Made by a program: the position numbers and the translations under genes. The notes below the pieces were generated by a model. It saw only the letters and a list, made by a program, of their open reading frames with translations, was not told where the DNA came from and did no database searches. Positions 29,379-36,173 of a DNA stretch of 42,720 bases are shown here, piece by piece. The stretch's first letter is position 1. Every line of letters starts with the position of its first letter. The stretch spans positions 1-42,720 of the IMG/VR virus record IMGVR_UViG_3300020060_000007. One strand, 5' to 3'. This DNA is from a virus.

Positions 29379-29588
29379 CTGGGTCTCCCGTGTGTCGCCG
29401 TGGATCGCAGCGTGTCTTGCTGTGTCAGCCACGCTATACCCAGGGTGTGGAATGCGCAACAGTTTGAGTGGATCAGAGTGTGTCAGCGTGTGCCGCAGAG
29501 CCTCTAGACGTATCGAAATGCGTCAGTTAACCTGATGCAGGATGAGACGCCCTGCAACACGGTGAGACAAAGGGAGGTGAAACGGAGC
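29379..29588. promoter_or_regulatory. Divergent control region between early and repressor genes
   Basis: A 210-bp non-coding region. Leftward, TGTTGC-17-TATAGC (around 29456 to 29431) could drive the excisionase operon. TGTGTCAGC occurs twice in direct orientation (29421-29429 and 29479-29487), the second inside GTGTGTCAGCGTGTG (29478-29492), which reappears inverted at 31644-31658. A near palindrome TCAGTTAACCTGA sits at 29523-29535, upstream of the repressor start, with a ribosome site GGGAGGTGA at 29572-29580. These are candidate operators and promoters; assignments are inference. Confidence 0.5.
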
Positions 29589-29930
29589 ATGCTTCTGTTC
29601 ATGATCGACACGCGCGGACGCGCCAGGATCGGGGAAACCGTCAAGGCAGTCATGGCCTGGGACGGGTACACCGGAGTCGGCATCGACAGCACCGGCCGCG
29701 TCAGTCGCGCCACCATCAACAGGGCCAAGCGCGGCGATCAGATCAGCGACACCATGCTCCGCGCCCTAGGCGACGCACTCGGGTTACCCAGGGACTTCCT
29801 GCTGTACGTCGGCGCCGGCAACGTCCGGAAGATTGAAACTTCAGGCGCCGACCCGGATCTCATCCGATGGACTACAGACCTAGTCCTTTCGAGTCACTCC
29901 GAGGATGACGAGGCGAGGGGCAATGCGTAA
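29589..29930 (+). CDS. Immunity repressor-like HTH protein
   Basis: A 113-aa protein from ATG 29589 (MLLFMIDTRGRARIGETVKA), preceded by GGGAGGTGA; ATG 29601 is an alternative. Helices IGETVKAVMAWDG, VSRATINRAKRGDQISDTML and RALGDALGLPRDFLLYV fit a Cro/C1-type HTH domain, with the turn RATINRAKRG as the recognition region. A short C-terminal stretch follows, with no LexA-like peptidase, so it is not self-cleaving. It lies divergent from the excisionase-like operon and next to integrase, so it is the probable maintenance repressor. Confidence 0.8.
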   Translation: MLLFMIDTRGRARIGETVKAVMAWDGYTGVGIDSTGRVSRATINRAKRGDQISDTMLRALGDALGLPRDFLLYVGAGNVRKIETSGADPDLIRWTTDLVLSSHSEDDEARGNA

Positions 29931-30069
29931 CGAAACCGCGCGGTTACCGAATCGAGATGCCACACACCGTAACTTCTTGATCGATCCAACTGATGTTGCT
30001 GTAGGGGCGCGCCGCTGGGGGCGGACGAGTCGCTATCGGATGCAGCGACGATTCGGAAGAGGTGTGGTA

Positions 30070-30414
30070 GTGCGAAGACGACTCACGACCAAGGGGTGGT
30101 TGGCCAAGGCTGGGGGCATGGTGCTGATGGTGGTCGGGTTCACGGCATTCGTCCTGGGGTTCACGACCGACATTCAGATCGCCGGAGGGCAGCCGGTGGC
30201 GCTGATGCTGGGAGGTGGGCAGGCGATGATCCTCGGCACCGGGCTGTACTGCTATCAGCAGCTGCTGATACGGAGCATGCAGAACGAGGAGTCCCTGAAG
30301 TTCCAGTACGACATCGGCTACGAGGCGGGGTTCCGCGACGCCGAGGCGGCCGGACGGCCGAACCTGGTTGATCTGAGCGACTACCGGCCGGGTGGCATTG
30401 CTGGCCGGACCTAA
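30070..30414 (+). CDS. Membrane protein in immunity region, 114 aa
   Basis: From GTG 30070 (VRRRLTTKGWLAKAGGMVLM), with GAAGAGG upstream; in-frame starts at 29905 and 30040 read low-complexity text and are not favoured. Two membrane spans: MVLMVVGFTAFVLGF and VALMLGGGQAMILGTGLYCY, followed by a cytosolic tail ESLKFQYDIGYEAGFRDAEA. Such proteins between repressor and integrase in actinophages often have superinfection or immunity roles, which here is only an inference. Confidence 0.65.
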   Translation: MRRRLTTKGWLAKAGGMVLMVVGFTAFVLGFTTDIQIAGGQPVALMLGGGQAMILGTGLYCYQQLLIRSMQNEESLKFQYDIGYEAGFRDAEAAGRPNLVDLSDYRPGGIAGRT

Positions 30415-30503
30415 CCACATCCAGGCGAACCCAACCGCCACTCAGCTTCATCCCAGACCCGGTGAGGCTCAGTGGAGCTTGAGCTCGAATCCAAGGGGGG
30501 CGC

Positions 30504-31643
30504 ATGGCCCACATCCGCCGGCTACTGACGCCGGAACAGAAGCGCCGCAAGCGTGAGGGGCTGCTGCCTGCCACCGAGAAGCCGCGGGGGAAGTGGCAGG
30601 CCACGGTCCGCCACCCGTCCGGGCAGAGGTTCTCCCACTCCGACCCGCTGAAGGTGGTCGTCACTCAGTGGGCGCTCGACACCGAAGCGGCGATGCGAAG
30701 GGGTGACTTCATCGACCCGGCCGCGGGCAAGATGACGCTGTCGGACTGGTGGGTGAAGTGGTCATCCACCCGAGGGGTGGAGGTGGCGACGGTGGACAAG
30801 AACCTGTCGTGGTGGCGGAACCACATCGAGCCCGCGTTCGGGTCGTGGCCGCTGTCGTCGATCCACTCCTGGGATGTGAAGGAGTGGGTGGCGAAGCTGC
30901 GCGCGAAGAAGGTGGGACCGACCACGGTGGCGTCATCTCTCCGCCTGCTGACACAGATCCTGTCGGAGGCTGCGGTACACAAGCTGCTGGCGTCGAACCC
31001 GGCCGCGCTGGTGAGTGCACCCACCCCACCGAAGCACGTCGACCGGTTTCTCAGTCGCGCCGAGGCTGAGCAGTTGCTCGAGCAATTCGCGGCCGCCGAT
31101 CGGGCGTTCGTCGAGGTGCTGCTGTACTGCGGGTTGCGGTTCCAGGAGGCTGCGGGGTTGCGGCGGTTCCGGGTGGACCTGTTGCGGAAGCGGCTCCAGG
31201 TCGCGCGGGTGCAACCTAGGAAGGGCGCCGAGAAGAAGCCCAAGAGCGACGCCGGGACCCGCCCTGTCCCGTTGACGGACGAGCTCGTGGTGCACCTGTC
31301 GCAGCTGATCCCAGCACCCGACGACGGGTTGGTGTTCACCTCGCCTACGGGGGAGCGGCTGCGGTATGACAACTGGCTAAGGCGGACGTGGTACCCGGCG
31401 CTGAAGGGGGCGGGGTTGGCGGACCCGCAACCGACGCCTCATGACCTGAGGCACACGTACGGTTCATGGCTGGGGGAGGCGGGGGTTCCGCCGGCTCAGA
31501 TCGCGGCGCTGATGGGGCACGCCACGTTGCGTTCGGTGGAGCGGTACATCCATGCCACCGAGGCGCGGTTCGATCAGGCGAGGGAGGCGCTAGTGGAGCG
31601 GCGGGAGAGCGGCAGAGCAACTGATCACCACAGGACACCTTGA
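30504..31643 (+). CDS. int: Tyrosine-type site-specific integrase
   Basis: A 379-aa recombinase. N-terminal arm-binding part (PRGKWQATVRHPSGQRFSHS), core-binding SAM-like domain (MTLSDWWVKWSS to ASNPAALVSAP), and catalytic domain with Arg212 (CGLRFQEAAGLR), Lys about 247, His313 and Arg316 (TPHDLRHTYGS), His339 (LMGHATLRS) and Tyr348 (VERYIHA). All catalytic residues are present. It would integrate at a tRNA-Val site, judging from the attP that lies about 65 bp downstream. The ATG 30504 has AGGGGGG just upstream. Confidence 0.95.
   Translation: MAHIRRLLTPEQKRRKREGLLPATEKPRGKWQATVRHPSGQRFSHSDPLKVVVTQWALDTEAAMRRGDFIDPAAGKMTLSDWWVKWSSTRGVEVATVDKNLSWWRNHIEPAFGSWPLSSIHSWDVKEWVAKLRAKKVGPTTVASSLRLLTQILSEAAVHKLLASNPAALVSAPTPPKHVDRFLSRAEAEQLLEQFAAADRAFVEVLLYCGLRFQEAAGLRRFRVDLLRKRLQVARVQPRKGAEKKPKSDAGTRPVPLTDELVVHLSQLIPAPDDGLVFTSPTGERLRYDNWLRRTWYPALKGAGLADPQPTPHDLRHTYGSWLGEAGVPPAQIAALMGHATLRSVERYIHATEARFDQAREALVERRESGRATDHHRTP
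31595..31619 (+). repeat. Direct repeat left of attP core
   Basis: GGAGCGGCGGGAGAGCGGC-AGAGCA at 31595-31619 matches 31815-31840 with one mismatch and one indel. It encodes ERRESGR at the integrase C-terminus; the other copy encodes ERQESGR. It may be an arm-type site or a duplicated integrase end. Confidence 0.6.
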
Positions 31644-31658
31644 CACACGCTGACACAC
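31644..31658 (-). repeat. 15-bp inverted match to the divergent control region
   Basis: CACACGCTGACACAC here is the exact reverse complement of 29478-29492. It lies immediately after the integrase stop. Probable binding site for Int, Xis or repressor. Confidence 0.6.
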
Positions 31659-31674
31659 CTGTCAGACTCAGGAC

Positions 31675-31974
31675 ATGAACGAGAGGCCGGTGACCAGCGA
31701 AGTCAACTTCCCTTACAAGGAAGATGGCACAGGTTCGATTCCTGTAGCACCCACCCAAGATTCACGCTCAGACGGACCCATCTCGACGGGTTCCGAAAGC
31801 CCACTCCGTATCTCGGAGCGGCAGGAGAGCGGCAGGAGCACCGAGGTTCGCTTCACTGCCTACCAGTCCGGTGACGCCTTCACCGTCTGGGACCACTACA
31901 CCGACACCCTCGTGGACGACCAGATGCCGTGCCTGGAATCCGCCGAGATGCTCGCCCGCCTACTCACCGACTGA
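31675..31974 (+). CDS. Hypothetical protein overlapping attP, 99 aa
   Basis: MNERPVTSEVNFPYKEDGTG to LARLLTD. The N-terminal 30 codons read through the tRNA-like attP core, so after integration this N-terminus would be replaced or split. The C-terminal part STEVRFTAYQSGDAFTVWDH, then VDDQMPCLESAEMLARLL, looks like a conserved small domain, yet I see no internal ATG or GTG, so the start remains uncertain. Whether the gene is expressed only from the free phage or also from the prophage is a direct question raised by this layout. Confidence 0.5.
   Translation: MNERPVTSEVNFPYKEDGTGSIPVAPTQDSRSDGPISTGSESPLRISERQESGRSTEVRFTAYQSGDAFTVWDHYTDTLVDDQMPCLESAEMLARLLTD
31707..31756 (+). other. attP: attP core: 3' half of tRNA-Val(TAC)
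   Basis: Anticodon arm CTTCC-CTTACAA-GGAAG (31707-31723) with anticodon TAC at 31714-31716; then a short variable region; T arm ACAGG-TTCGATT-CCTGT (31729-31745); acceptor strand AGCACCC (31746-31752) with discriminator A and CCC. The 5' half of a tRNA is absent, so this is not a full gene but the common core that restores the host tRNA 3' end on integration. It lies about 65 bp downstream of integrase. Valine follows from the anticodon. Confidence 0.85.
31815..31840 (+). repeat. Direct repeat right of attP core
   Basis: Partner of 31595-31619. Together they bracket the tRNA-like core at about 90 bp and 60 bp. Confidence 0.6.
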
Positions 31975-32000
31975 CCTATCTACTCCCCAGGGGGGACATC

Positions 32001-32600
32001 ATGACCCAGTTCGATCCCAACCAGCCGCCCCGTCTCGACTCGCAGGGCTTCCCGATCAAGCCGAAGAAGCGGCACACCGGCCGCAACGCCGCGATCATCG
32101 CCGGCTCCGTCCTCGGTGGCCTGATCCTGATCGGCGTCCTGTCTCCCAGCGACCCCGCCAGGGAGGCCGCGGACAAGATCCCGAACGTCGTCACCACCAC
32201 CTCGGCCCCCAAGGCCAGCCTTGCCCCCACCCAGCCCCCGAAGACGACCGCGCCTCCCAAGACCACCGCTCCGGTGGTCGAGCCCGAGGCGACCACGGAA
32301 GCGCCTTCGATGACCAGGAGCCAGGAGCAGGCGGTCGGCAAGGCCGAGTCCTACCTGGACTACAGCGCGTTCAGTCTCAAGGGCCTGATCGAGCAGCTCG
32401 AGTATGAGGGTTTCACCAAGGCGGATGCGACGTACGCCGTAAGCCACATCGAGGTCTCCTGGAATGAGCAGGCCGCGAAGAAGGCCGAGTCGTACCTGGA
32501 GATGACGCAATTCTCCCGCAGTGGCCTCATCCAGCAGCTCGAGTTCGAGGGCTTCACCCACAAGCAGGCTGTCTACGGCGTGAGTAAGGCTGGCCTGTGA
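32001..32600 (+). CDS. Ltp-type superinfection exclusion protein
   Basis: A 199-aa protein from ATG 32001 (GGGGGG ribosome site). One membrane span near residues 28-48 (AAIIAGSVLGGLILIGVLSP), a Thr/Pro/Lys-rich spacer (about 60-100), then two tandem Ltp repeats: KAESYLDYSAFSLKGLIEQL EYEGFTKADATYAVSHI and KAESYLEMTQFSRSGLIQQL EFEGFTHKQAVYGVSKA. Ltp of Streptococcus phage TP-J34 is a surface lipoprotein that blocks DNA injection by other phages. Here the anchor is a membrane helix without a lipobox cysteine. Position after int/attP fits expression in lysogens. Confidence 0.85.
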   Translation: MTQFDPNQPPRLDSQGFPIKPKKRHTGRNAAIIAGSVLGGLILIGVLSPSDPAREAADKIPNVVTTTSAPKASLAPTQPPKTTAPPKTTAPVVEPEATTEAPSMTRSQEQAVGKAESYLDYSAFSLKGLIEQLEYEGFTKADATYAVSHIEVSWNEQAAKKAESYLEMTQFSRSGLIQQLEFEGFTHKQAVYGVSKAGL

Positions 32601-32821
32601 TGACGCGGTACTTCGTGACTGGCGACTGCAGCTGCGCGGAGCCAACCGAGCATGAGGTGTCCAAGGCGGACTACGTACACGCCGAACGGAAGGCTGGCTT
32701 CCACAACACGATGGGCCAGCCACTGGAGCCCGCGACTCATAGCTTCGGCAGTTCCAACCCGCCCATCTCGGGTCGCACCGAGGATGAAGGCGTGGACCTC
32801 GCCGACCTTCGCCAGTCCTGA
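32600..32821 (+). CDS. Hypothetical protein, 73 aa
   Basis: From ATG 32600, overlapping the Ltp stop (TGATG): MTRYFVTGDCSCAEPTEHEV. Cys pair CSC, several His and Glu, and a disordered C-terminal half. Coupled to the exclusion protein, so probably part of the same lysogenic module. No family recognised. Confidence 0.6.
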   Translation: MTRYFVTGDCSCAEPTEHEVSKADYVHAERKAGFHNTMGQPLEPATHSFGSSNPPISGRTEDEGVDLADLRQS

Positions 32822-32920
32822 TCCATCCAGCGGCGAGCACTGGCAGCCAGTCCGGGAACCAAGGCCCGGCGCCGCACCATCCCACCCAACCAGGGTGGGT
32901 CGAGGGGGAAGGCCCTTCAC

Positions 32921-33628
32921 ATGAAGTTCACCACCAAGACTGCACGCATCACCGCTGTCGTGGCCGCTGCCAGCTTCGCCCTCGTGGGTGGGATGGCGTC
33001 CAGCCAGGCGATCTCGGTCCCGGAGGCCACTCCGACCGCGCCGGCCAACAGCGTCAACACCAAGGCCCTCCAGAACGGGGCGGTCACCACGGCGAAGGTC
33101 GGGGCCGGTCAGATCTGGCAGACCCAGATGAACCCGGCTGTGAACGATGTCTACCTGAAGACGTACAACAACACGGTCGGCAAGGTGCAGCTGAAGAAGG
33201 AGGTCGCGGACGACCTGGAACTCGGGAAGGGCTCGGTCAAGCTGACGGTCCCGACAACGACGATCGCGAACATCGGCGGCCCGTTCGCGGCGAACGCCAC
33301 CAACGTCGGCACGTTCACCCTGCGGGCCGGTACCTGGCTGGTCACCACGAACGCGGTGTTCAACCGGACCGAGGCGGCCACCGCGACCGACCCGAAGACC
33401 CTGCCCCAGTTGGCGCTGCGCTACCCGGGTGACGCGGGGACGATCATGGGTAACGACATCTCCACCGCTGTCGGCCGTGAGTTGCTGGGCGCGACCGTGA
33501 AGACGGTCACGGTCACCGAGCCGACCACGGTCGCGGTCTACGGCTTCGGCTACAACGACAACGGTAGTGCCTTCGCGAGTGGCAAGATCAACGTCGCTGC
33601 GGAGATCACCGCCACCAAGATCGGCTGA
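32921..33628 (+). CDS. Secreted protein of lysogenic module, 235 aa
   Basis: Begins with a clear Sec signal peptide: MKFTTKTARITAVVAAASFA followed by LVGGMASSQAISV, cleavage likely after SQA. The mature protein is beta-rich: QNGAVTTAKVGAGQIWQTQM, GTFTLRAGTWLVTTNAVFNR, VKTVTVTEPTTVAVYGFGYN, resembling a jelly-roll as in collagen-binding or complement-like secreted domains of Gram-positives. The text from NSVNTKALQNGAVTTAKVG resembles phage tail-fibre stalk linkers. No catalytic residues evident. A secreted protein from a prophage suggests lysogenic conversion of the host surface. Confidence 0.8.
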   Translation: MKFTTKTARITAVVAAASFALVGGMASSQAISVPEATPTAPANSVNTKALQNGAVTTAKVGAGQIWQTQMNPAVNDVYLKTYNNTVGKVQLKKEVADDLELGKGSVKLTVPTTTIANIGGPFAANATNVGTFTLRAGTWLVTTNAVFNRTEAATATDPKTLPQLALRYPGDAGTIMGNDISTAVGRELLGATVKTVTVTEPTTVAVYGFGYNDNGSAFASGKINVAAEITATKIG

Positions 33629-33816
33629 CCTAGCGGTACCCTCGAACGAGCGTGAGCCTCCAGTCTGAAGAGGTTCTCCGGAAGCCCGTGGCGAAAGCGG
33701 CGGTTGCCTCAGCGTCCGAGATGCGCTGACACGCTCCCAGACAAGAAGAATGCCGCCCACCCCGCTGTTGACGGGAGGGGCGGCGCAGTCGAACCGGATG
33801 AAGGGGACTCGACGAG
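33629..33816 (+). other. Intergenic region with weak hairpin
   Basis: About 190 bp without a gene. It contains CGCTGACAC (33724-33732), the third copy of the core of the control-region motif, and a hairpin GCCGCCC (33752-33758) with GGGCGGC (33778-33784) around a 19-base loop. The stem may be a terminator for the secreted protein gene; the motif may mark a regulator site for the downstream genes. Confidence 0.4.
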
Positions 33817-34095
33817 ATGAACGATAGCAAGACCTACGACTGTCCGGGCATAGCCATGGACCAGCCCGCAGGTGCCCCGCACGAGGGCTACGTCGCGTGC
33901 TACAAGGCGGGCCACGAGTGCCCACCGAAGGAACGGATCCGCAAGGAGTCAGACGGGTTCGTGACGGTCTCGTACCGCTGTCCATGCTGCGGAGACGGCG
34001 GCATGTCGTTCGGGATGCCTGTCGAGTGGGAGCCTGACTTCGATCAGCGGATGGCTGACCGAGTCGCCCGCCAGTGGGACGAGGTTCGGCCGTGA
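33817..34095 (+). CDS. Cys-rich hypothetical protein, 92 aa
   Basis: MNDSKTYDCPGIAMDQPAGA. Cysteines at DCPG, ACYKAGHECP and RCPCCGDGG suggest zinc binding. First gene of a five-gene coupled block. No family recognised. Confidence 0.65.
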   Translation: MNDSKTYDCPGIAMDQPAGAPHEGYVACYKAGHECPPKERIRKESDGFVTVSYRCPCCGDGGMSFGMPVEWEPDFDQRMADRVARQWDEVRP

Positions 34096-34355
34096 CCGAC
34101 GAGCGCGAGAACATCCTCTCGGCGGCATGCGCGCTTCTGATGGCCGCGATCCTGTTGCGCGACCTGCACGGCTCGATGAACCCGCACGTCCGGGCCGCGA
34201 TGCCCGCGGATCTTCGGAACCGGATGCAGTCCACGTGCTACCAGGACAGCTTCAACCGCCTGCCAGTGGACATCCAGGACGAAGCTCGCGCGCTGGTTCT
34301 GGCGGACCCCGACGTGTCGGCCGCACGGTCGATCGACGCAGGAGCCAGGTCGTGA
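34092..34355 (+). CDS. Hypothetical protein, 87 aa
   Basis: From GTG 34092 (VTDERENILSAACALLMAAI), GTGA-coupled. Helical and hydrophobic N-terminal half (possibly membrane-associated, AACALLMAAILLRDLHG), then MPADLRNRMQSTCYQDSFNR. Role unknown. Confidence 0.62.
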   Translation: MTDERENILSAACALLMAAILLRDLHGSMNPHVRAAMPADLRNRMQSTCYQDSFNRLPVDIQDEARALVLADPDVSAARSIDAGARS

Positions 34356-34570
34356 GCGGCGCTAGCATCTCCCCCATGAGCGAGCGGCCGTACATGAAGC
34401 CGGGGACAGTGGTGAAGGCGCGGCGCTTCGGCATCGAGATCGACGGCCACGTCAGCGCCTCCAGCGGGAGCACGTTCACCGTCACCGAGGACGGCGAGGG
34501 ATGCCACGTCTGGTGGGACATGACGTTTGACGACGTGACCATCATCGAGGAGTCGACTCGTGACTGGTGA
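34352..34570 (+). CDS. Hypothetical protein, 72 aa
   Basis: From GTG 34352, GTGA-coupled; an ATG at 34376 (MSERPYMKPGTVVKARRFG) is an alternative. Small beta-barrel-like text: TVVKARRFGIEIDGHVSASS then GSTFTVTEDGEGCHVWWDMT. Not recognised. Confidence 0.6.
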   Translation: MSGASISPMSERPYMKPGTVVKARRFGIEIDGHVSASSGSTFTVTEDGEGCHVWWDMTFDDVTIIEESTRDW

Positions 34571-34865
34571 CCCCTCCCCGCAGATCACCGTCGAGCAGTT
34601 ACACGGGATGCAGTGGGCCACAGGCTTCCAGTACTGCACCGTCTGGCGGCAGGCGAAGAACGGCGACCCGTTCGACCTGGCAGACCCGCCCGACGGGGAG
34701 GGGTGGGAGGTCAACGTCGACCGGGAGGGCGGGTCTCAGGTCACCGTCCCCCGGTGGAGTGACGGGACCGTGGTGCATCAGGCGATGTACTGGCGGCGAC
34801 CGGTGAAGGACATGGTGGCGGCATCGCGCGTCGATCGATCGAGTGATCACCACCGCCGTGAATAG
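34560..34865 (+). CDS. Hypothetical protein, 101 aa
   Basis: From GTG 34560, overlapping the previous gene by 11 nt: VTGDPSPQITVEQLHGMQWA. Trp-rich middle (FQYCTVWRQAKNGDPFDLAD, DGEGWEVNVDREGGSQVTVP) and a basic C-terminus. Not recognised. Coupled to its neighbours. Confidence 0.6.
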   Translation: MTGDPSPQITVEQLHGMQWATGFQYCTVWRQAKNGDPFDLADPPDGEGWEVNVDREGGSQVTVPRWSDGTVVHQAMYWRRPVKDMVAASRVDRSSDHHRRE

Positions 34866-35004
34866 GTGGCTGGTCGCGCGTCACAAGCCTGAGAACATCG
34901 GCATGCCCGGCGAGCCTATGCCGTGGTGCTTCACCTGCCGGAAGCCGTGGCCCTGCAACGAGTGGGCGAAGCTCATGGATGAACGAGAGGCCATCAAGGG
35001 CTAG
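34858..35004 (+). CDS. Small zinc-motif protein, 48 aa
   Basis: From GTG 34858 (8-nt overlap with the previous stop): VNRWLVARHKPENIGMPGEP, then MPWCFTCRKPWPCNEWAKLM. The CFTCRKPWPC block with two or three Cys is a small zinc-like motif common in actinophage proteins. It is the last rightward gene before the terminator. Confidence 0.62.
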   Translation: MNRWLVARHKPENIGMPGEPMPWCFTCRKPWPCNEWAKLMDEREAIKG

Positions 35005-35016
35005 GCATGCAGAAGC

Positions 35017-35056
35017 GGCCCTCACCACGACCCGGACGGGGGCAGTGGTGAGGGCC
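35017..35056. terminator. 12-bp hairpin between convergent operons
   Basis: GGCCCTCACCAC (35017-35028) pairs perfectly with GTGGTGAGGGCC (35045-35056) across a 16-base loop. It lies between the end of the rightward genes (35004) and the end of the leftward late genes (35105), the place for a bidirectional terminator. U tracts are short (TTCGTCGT on the right), so strength is uncertain, but the perfect stem and location are convincing. Confidence 0.85.
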
Positions 35057-35104
35057 TTCGTCGTGCAGTGGGTCAGTTGCCGCGGGAACAACCATCGCCG
35101 CGCA

Positions 35105-35446
35105 TCAGGCGGCCAGGTTGAAGTCGCCCTTGACCAGCGGTGCCACCTGAGTCCGCTGGAAGAAGCCGACCACCACGGTCACGATGGCGATGGCCGCAGC
35201 GGTGGTGTCAGGGGAGAGCTCGTAGCCGTAGCCGGCGACCAGTGCGAACGTCGCGTTCACGAACAGGACGATGACACCGAGCAGGGTGGCGCTGGTCTTC
35301 CAGGCGGTGTACACACCGAGGGCTGCGGTGACGACACCCATGATGAGTCCGACGTTCTCGTTGGTGAGGCCGAACTGGTTCAGCGACAGCAGCAGGGCGA
35401 GTACGCCGGAGACGAGGCCCACGAGGGCCGCCGGTTCTCTGTTCAT
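35105..35446 (-). CDS. Holin-like membrane protein, 113 aa
   Basis: MNREPAALVGLVSGVLALLL. Three or four membrane spans: LVGLVSGVLALLLSLNQFGL, NVGLIMGVVTAALGVYTAW, LLGVIVLFVNATFALVAGYG, and TAAAIAIVTVVVGFF; short loops and a basic region QRTQVAPLVKG near the C-terminus. The size and hydrophobic layout fit a phage holin, which forms pores so that endolysin reaches the wall. It lies right after the endolysin gene at the end of the late operon. Other membrane proteins upstream could share the role. Confidence 0.75.
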   Translation of the reverse strand: MNREPAALVGLVSGVLALLLSLNQFGLTNENVGLIMGVVTAALGVYTAWKTSATLLGVIVLFVNATFALVAGYGYELSPDTTAAAIAIVTVVVGFFQRTQVAPLVKGDFNLAA

Positions 35447-35448
35447 GG

Positions 35449-36171
35449 TCAGACTCCGTCCGTGTCGGCTTCGATTCGATCGAGCTGGTTGTTGAACTGA
35501 CCGCCCTCGGCGAACTGCTCCGACAGCCAGCGGGCCTTGGCGAGGCAGTCGGCCACGGTCGAGCCGCCGACCGGGGTGTTCAGGATCTTCTGGACGTCAG
35601 CGTCGGTGAGGGGCATGTCGGCATCCTTCGGGGGAGTGGGCTTGCTGGCCGTGGCGAACCACGGCACGAGGACGTTGCTGAACTGCTTGACCCGGTCCCT
35701 GCCGGGGCAGTCCTTCGCTACCGGGGTCCACGCGGATGGGGCGCCCCACATCGTGTGGTAACCGACACCCGACTCGAACGGTCCGGGACAGCGGCGGAGC
35801 GGGAAGTTGTGCGTCTTCGACAGCCACAGCAGCAGGGCCTTGATCTCGGCCAGCTGGTAGGCATTCCACTCGCCGGCCCCGAAGCCCTGCGTCTCGATGG
35901 AGATGAAGCCGTAGCGCTTGCCGTTCTTGATGAACGAGTTCGCCTTCAGGTTCGCGTCGGCTTCGCGACCGGTGTCGCGGTACTGCTCGACCGGGAGTTC
36001 CTTCGGAACGTGGAAGTGGGACTCGATCCCACCACTCGGCCCGTTGAAGTAGCCGTACAGGGACTTCGAGTTCCCGGCGTCCACGTGCAGGATCGCACCG
36101 ACCACAACGATCGCTGGGTCGTTCGCACCTGGGGTGATGAGCCGTTGTCGGGCCTTGGGGTAGAGCGCCAT
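35449..36171 (-). CDS. Endolysin (N-acetylmuramoyl-L-alanine amidase)
   Basis: A 240-aa protein from ATG 36171 (MALYPKARQRLITPGANDPA). Amidase_2 domain: first zinc His29 in AILHVDAGN, catalytic Glu93 in FISIETQGFG, second His139 in GVGYHTMWG, Cys155 in VAKDCPG. It cleaves the amide between MurNAc and L-Ala in peptidoglycan. The C-terminal 70 residues (DADMPLTDADVQKILNTPVG, GGSTVADCLAKARWLSEQFA) act as a wall-binding or linker region. No signal peptide; release depends on holin. No mycolic-ester lysin accompanies it. Confidence 0.92.
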   Translation of the reverse strand: MALYPKARQRLITPGANDPAIVVVGAILHVDAGNSKSLYGYFNGPSGGIESHFHVPKELPVEQYRDTGREADANLKANSFIKNGKRYGFISIETQGFGAGEWNAYQLAEIKALLLWLSKTHNFPLRRCPGPFESGVGYHTMWGAPSAWTPVAKDCPGRDRVKQFSNVLVPWFATASKPTPPKDADMPLTDADVQKILNTPVGGSTVADCLAKARWLSEQFAEGGQFNNQLDRIEADTDGV

Positions 36172-36173
36172 GG

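Noticed and set aside
29783-29950. GGTTACC-like half-sites (29783, 29943, 15984) as stoperators
   Set aside because: Only a few loose matches with different flanks were found by eye; they do not form a consistent asymmetric site series.
31707-31756. A complete tRNA gene
   Set aside because: Only anticodon arm, T arm and acceptor 3' strand are present; no D arm or matching 5' acceptor strand (GGGTGCT) lies upstream, so it is an attachment core, not a functional tRNA.
32573-34234. Minus-strand open frame of 553 codons over the lysogenic module
   Set aside because: It is antisense to genes with clear signal peptide, Ltp repeats and coupling; its composition is shadow-like.
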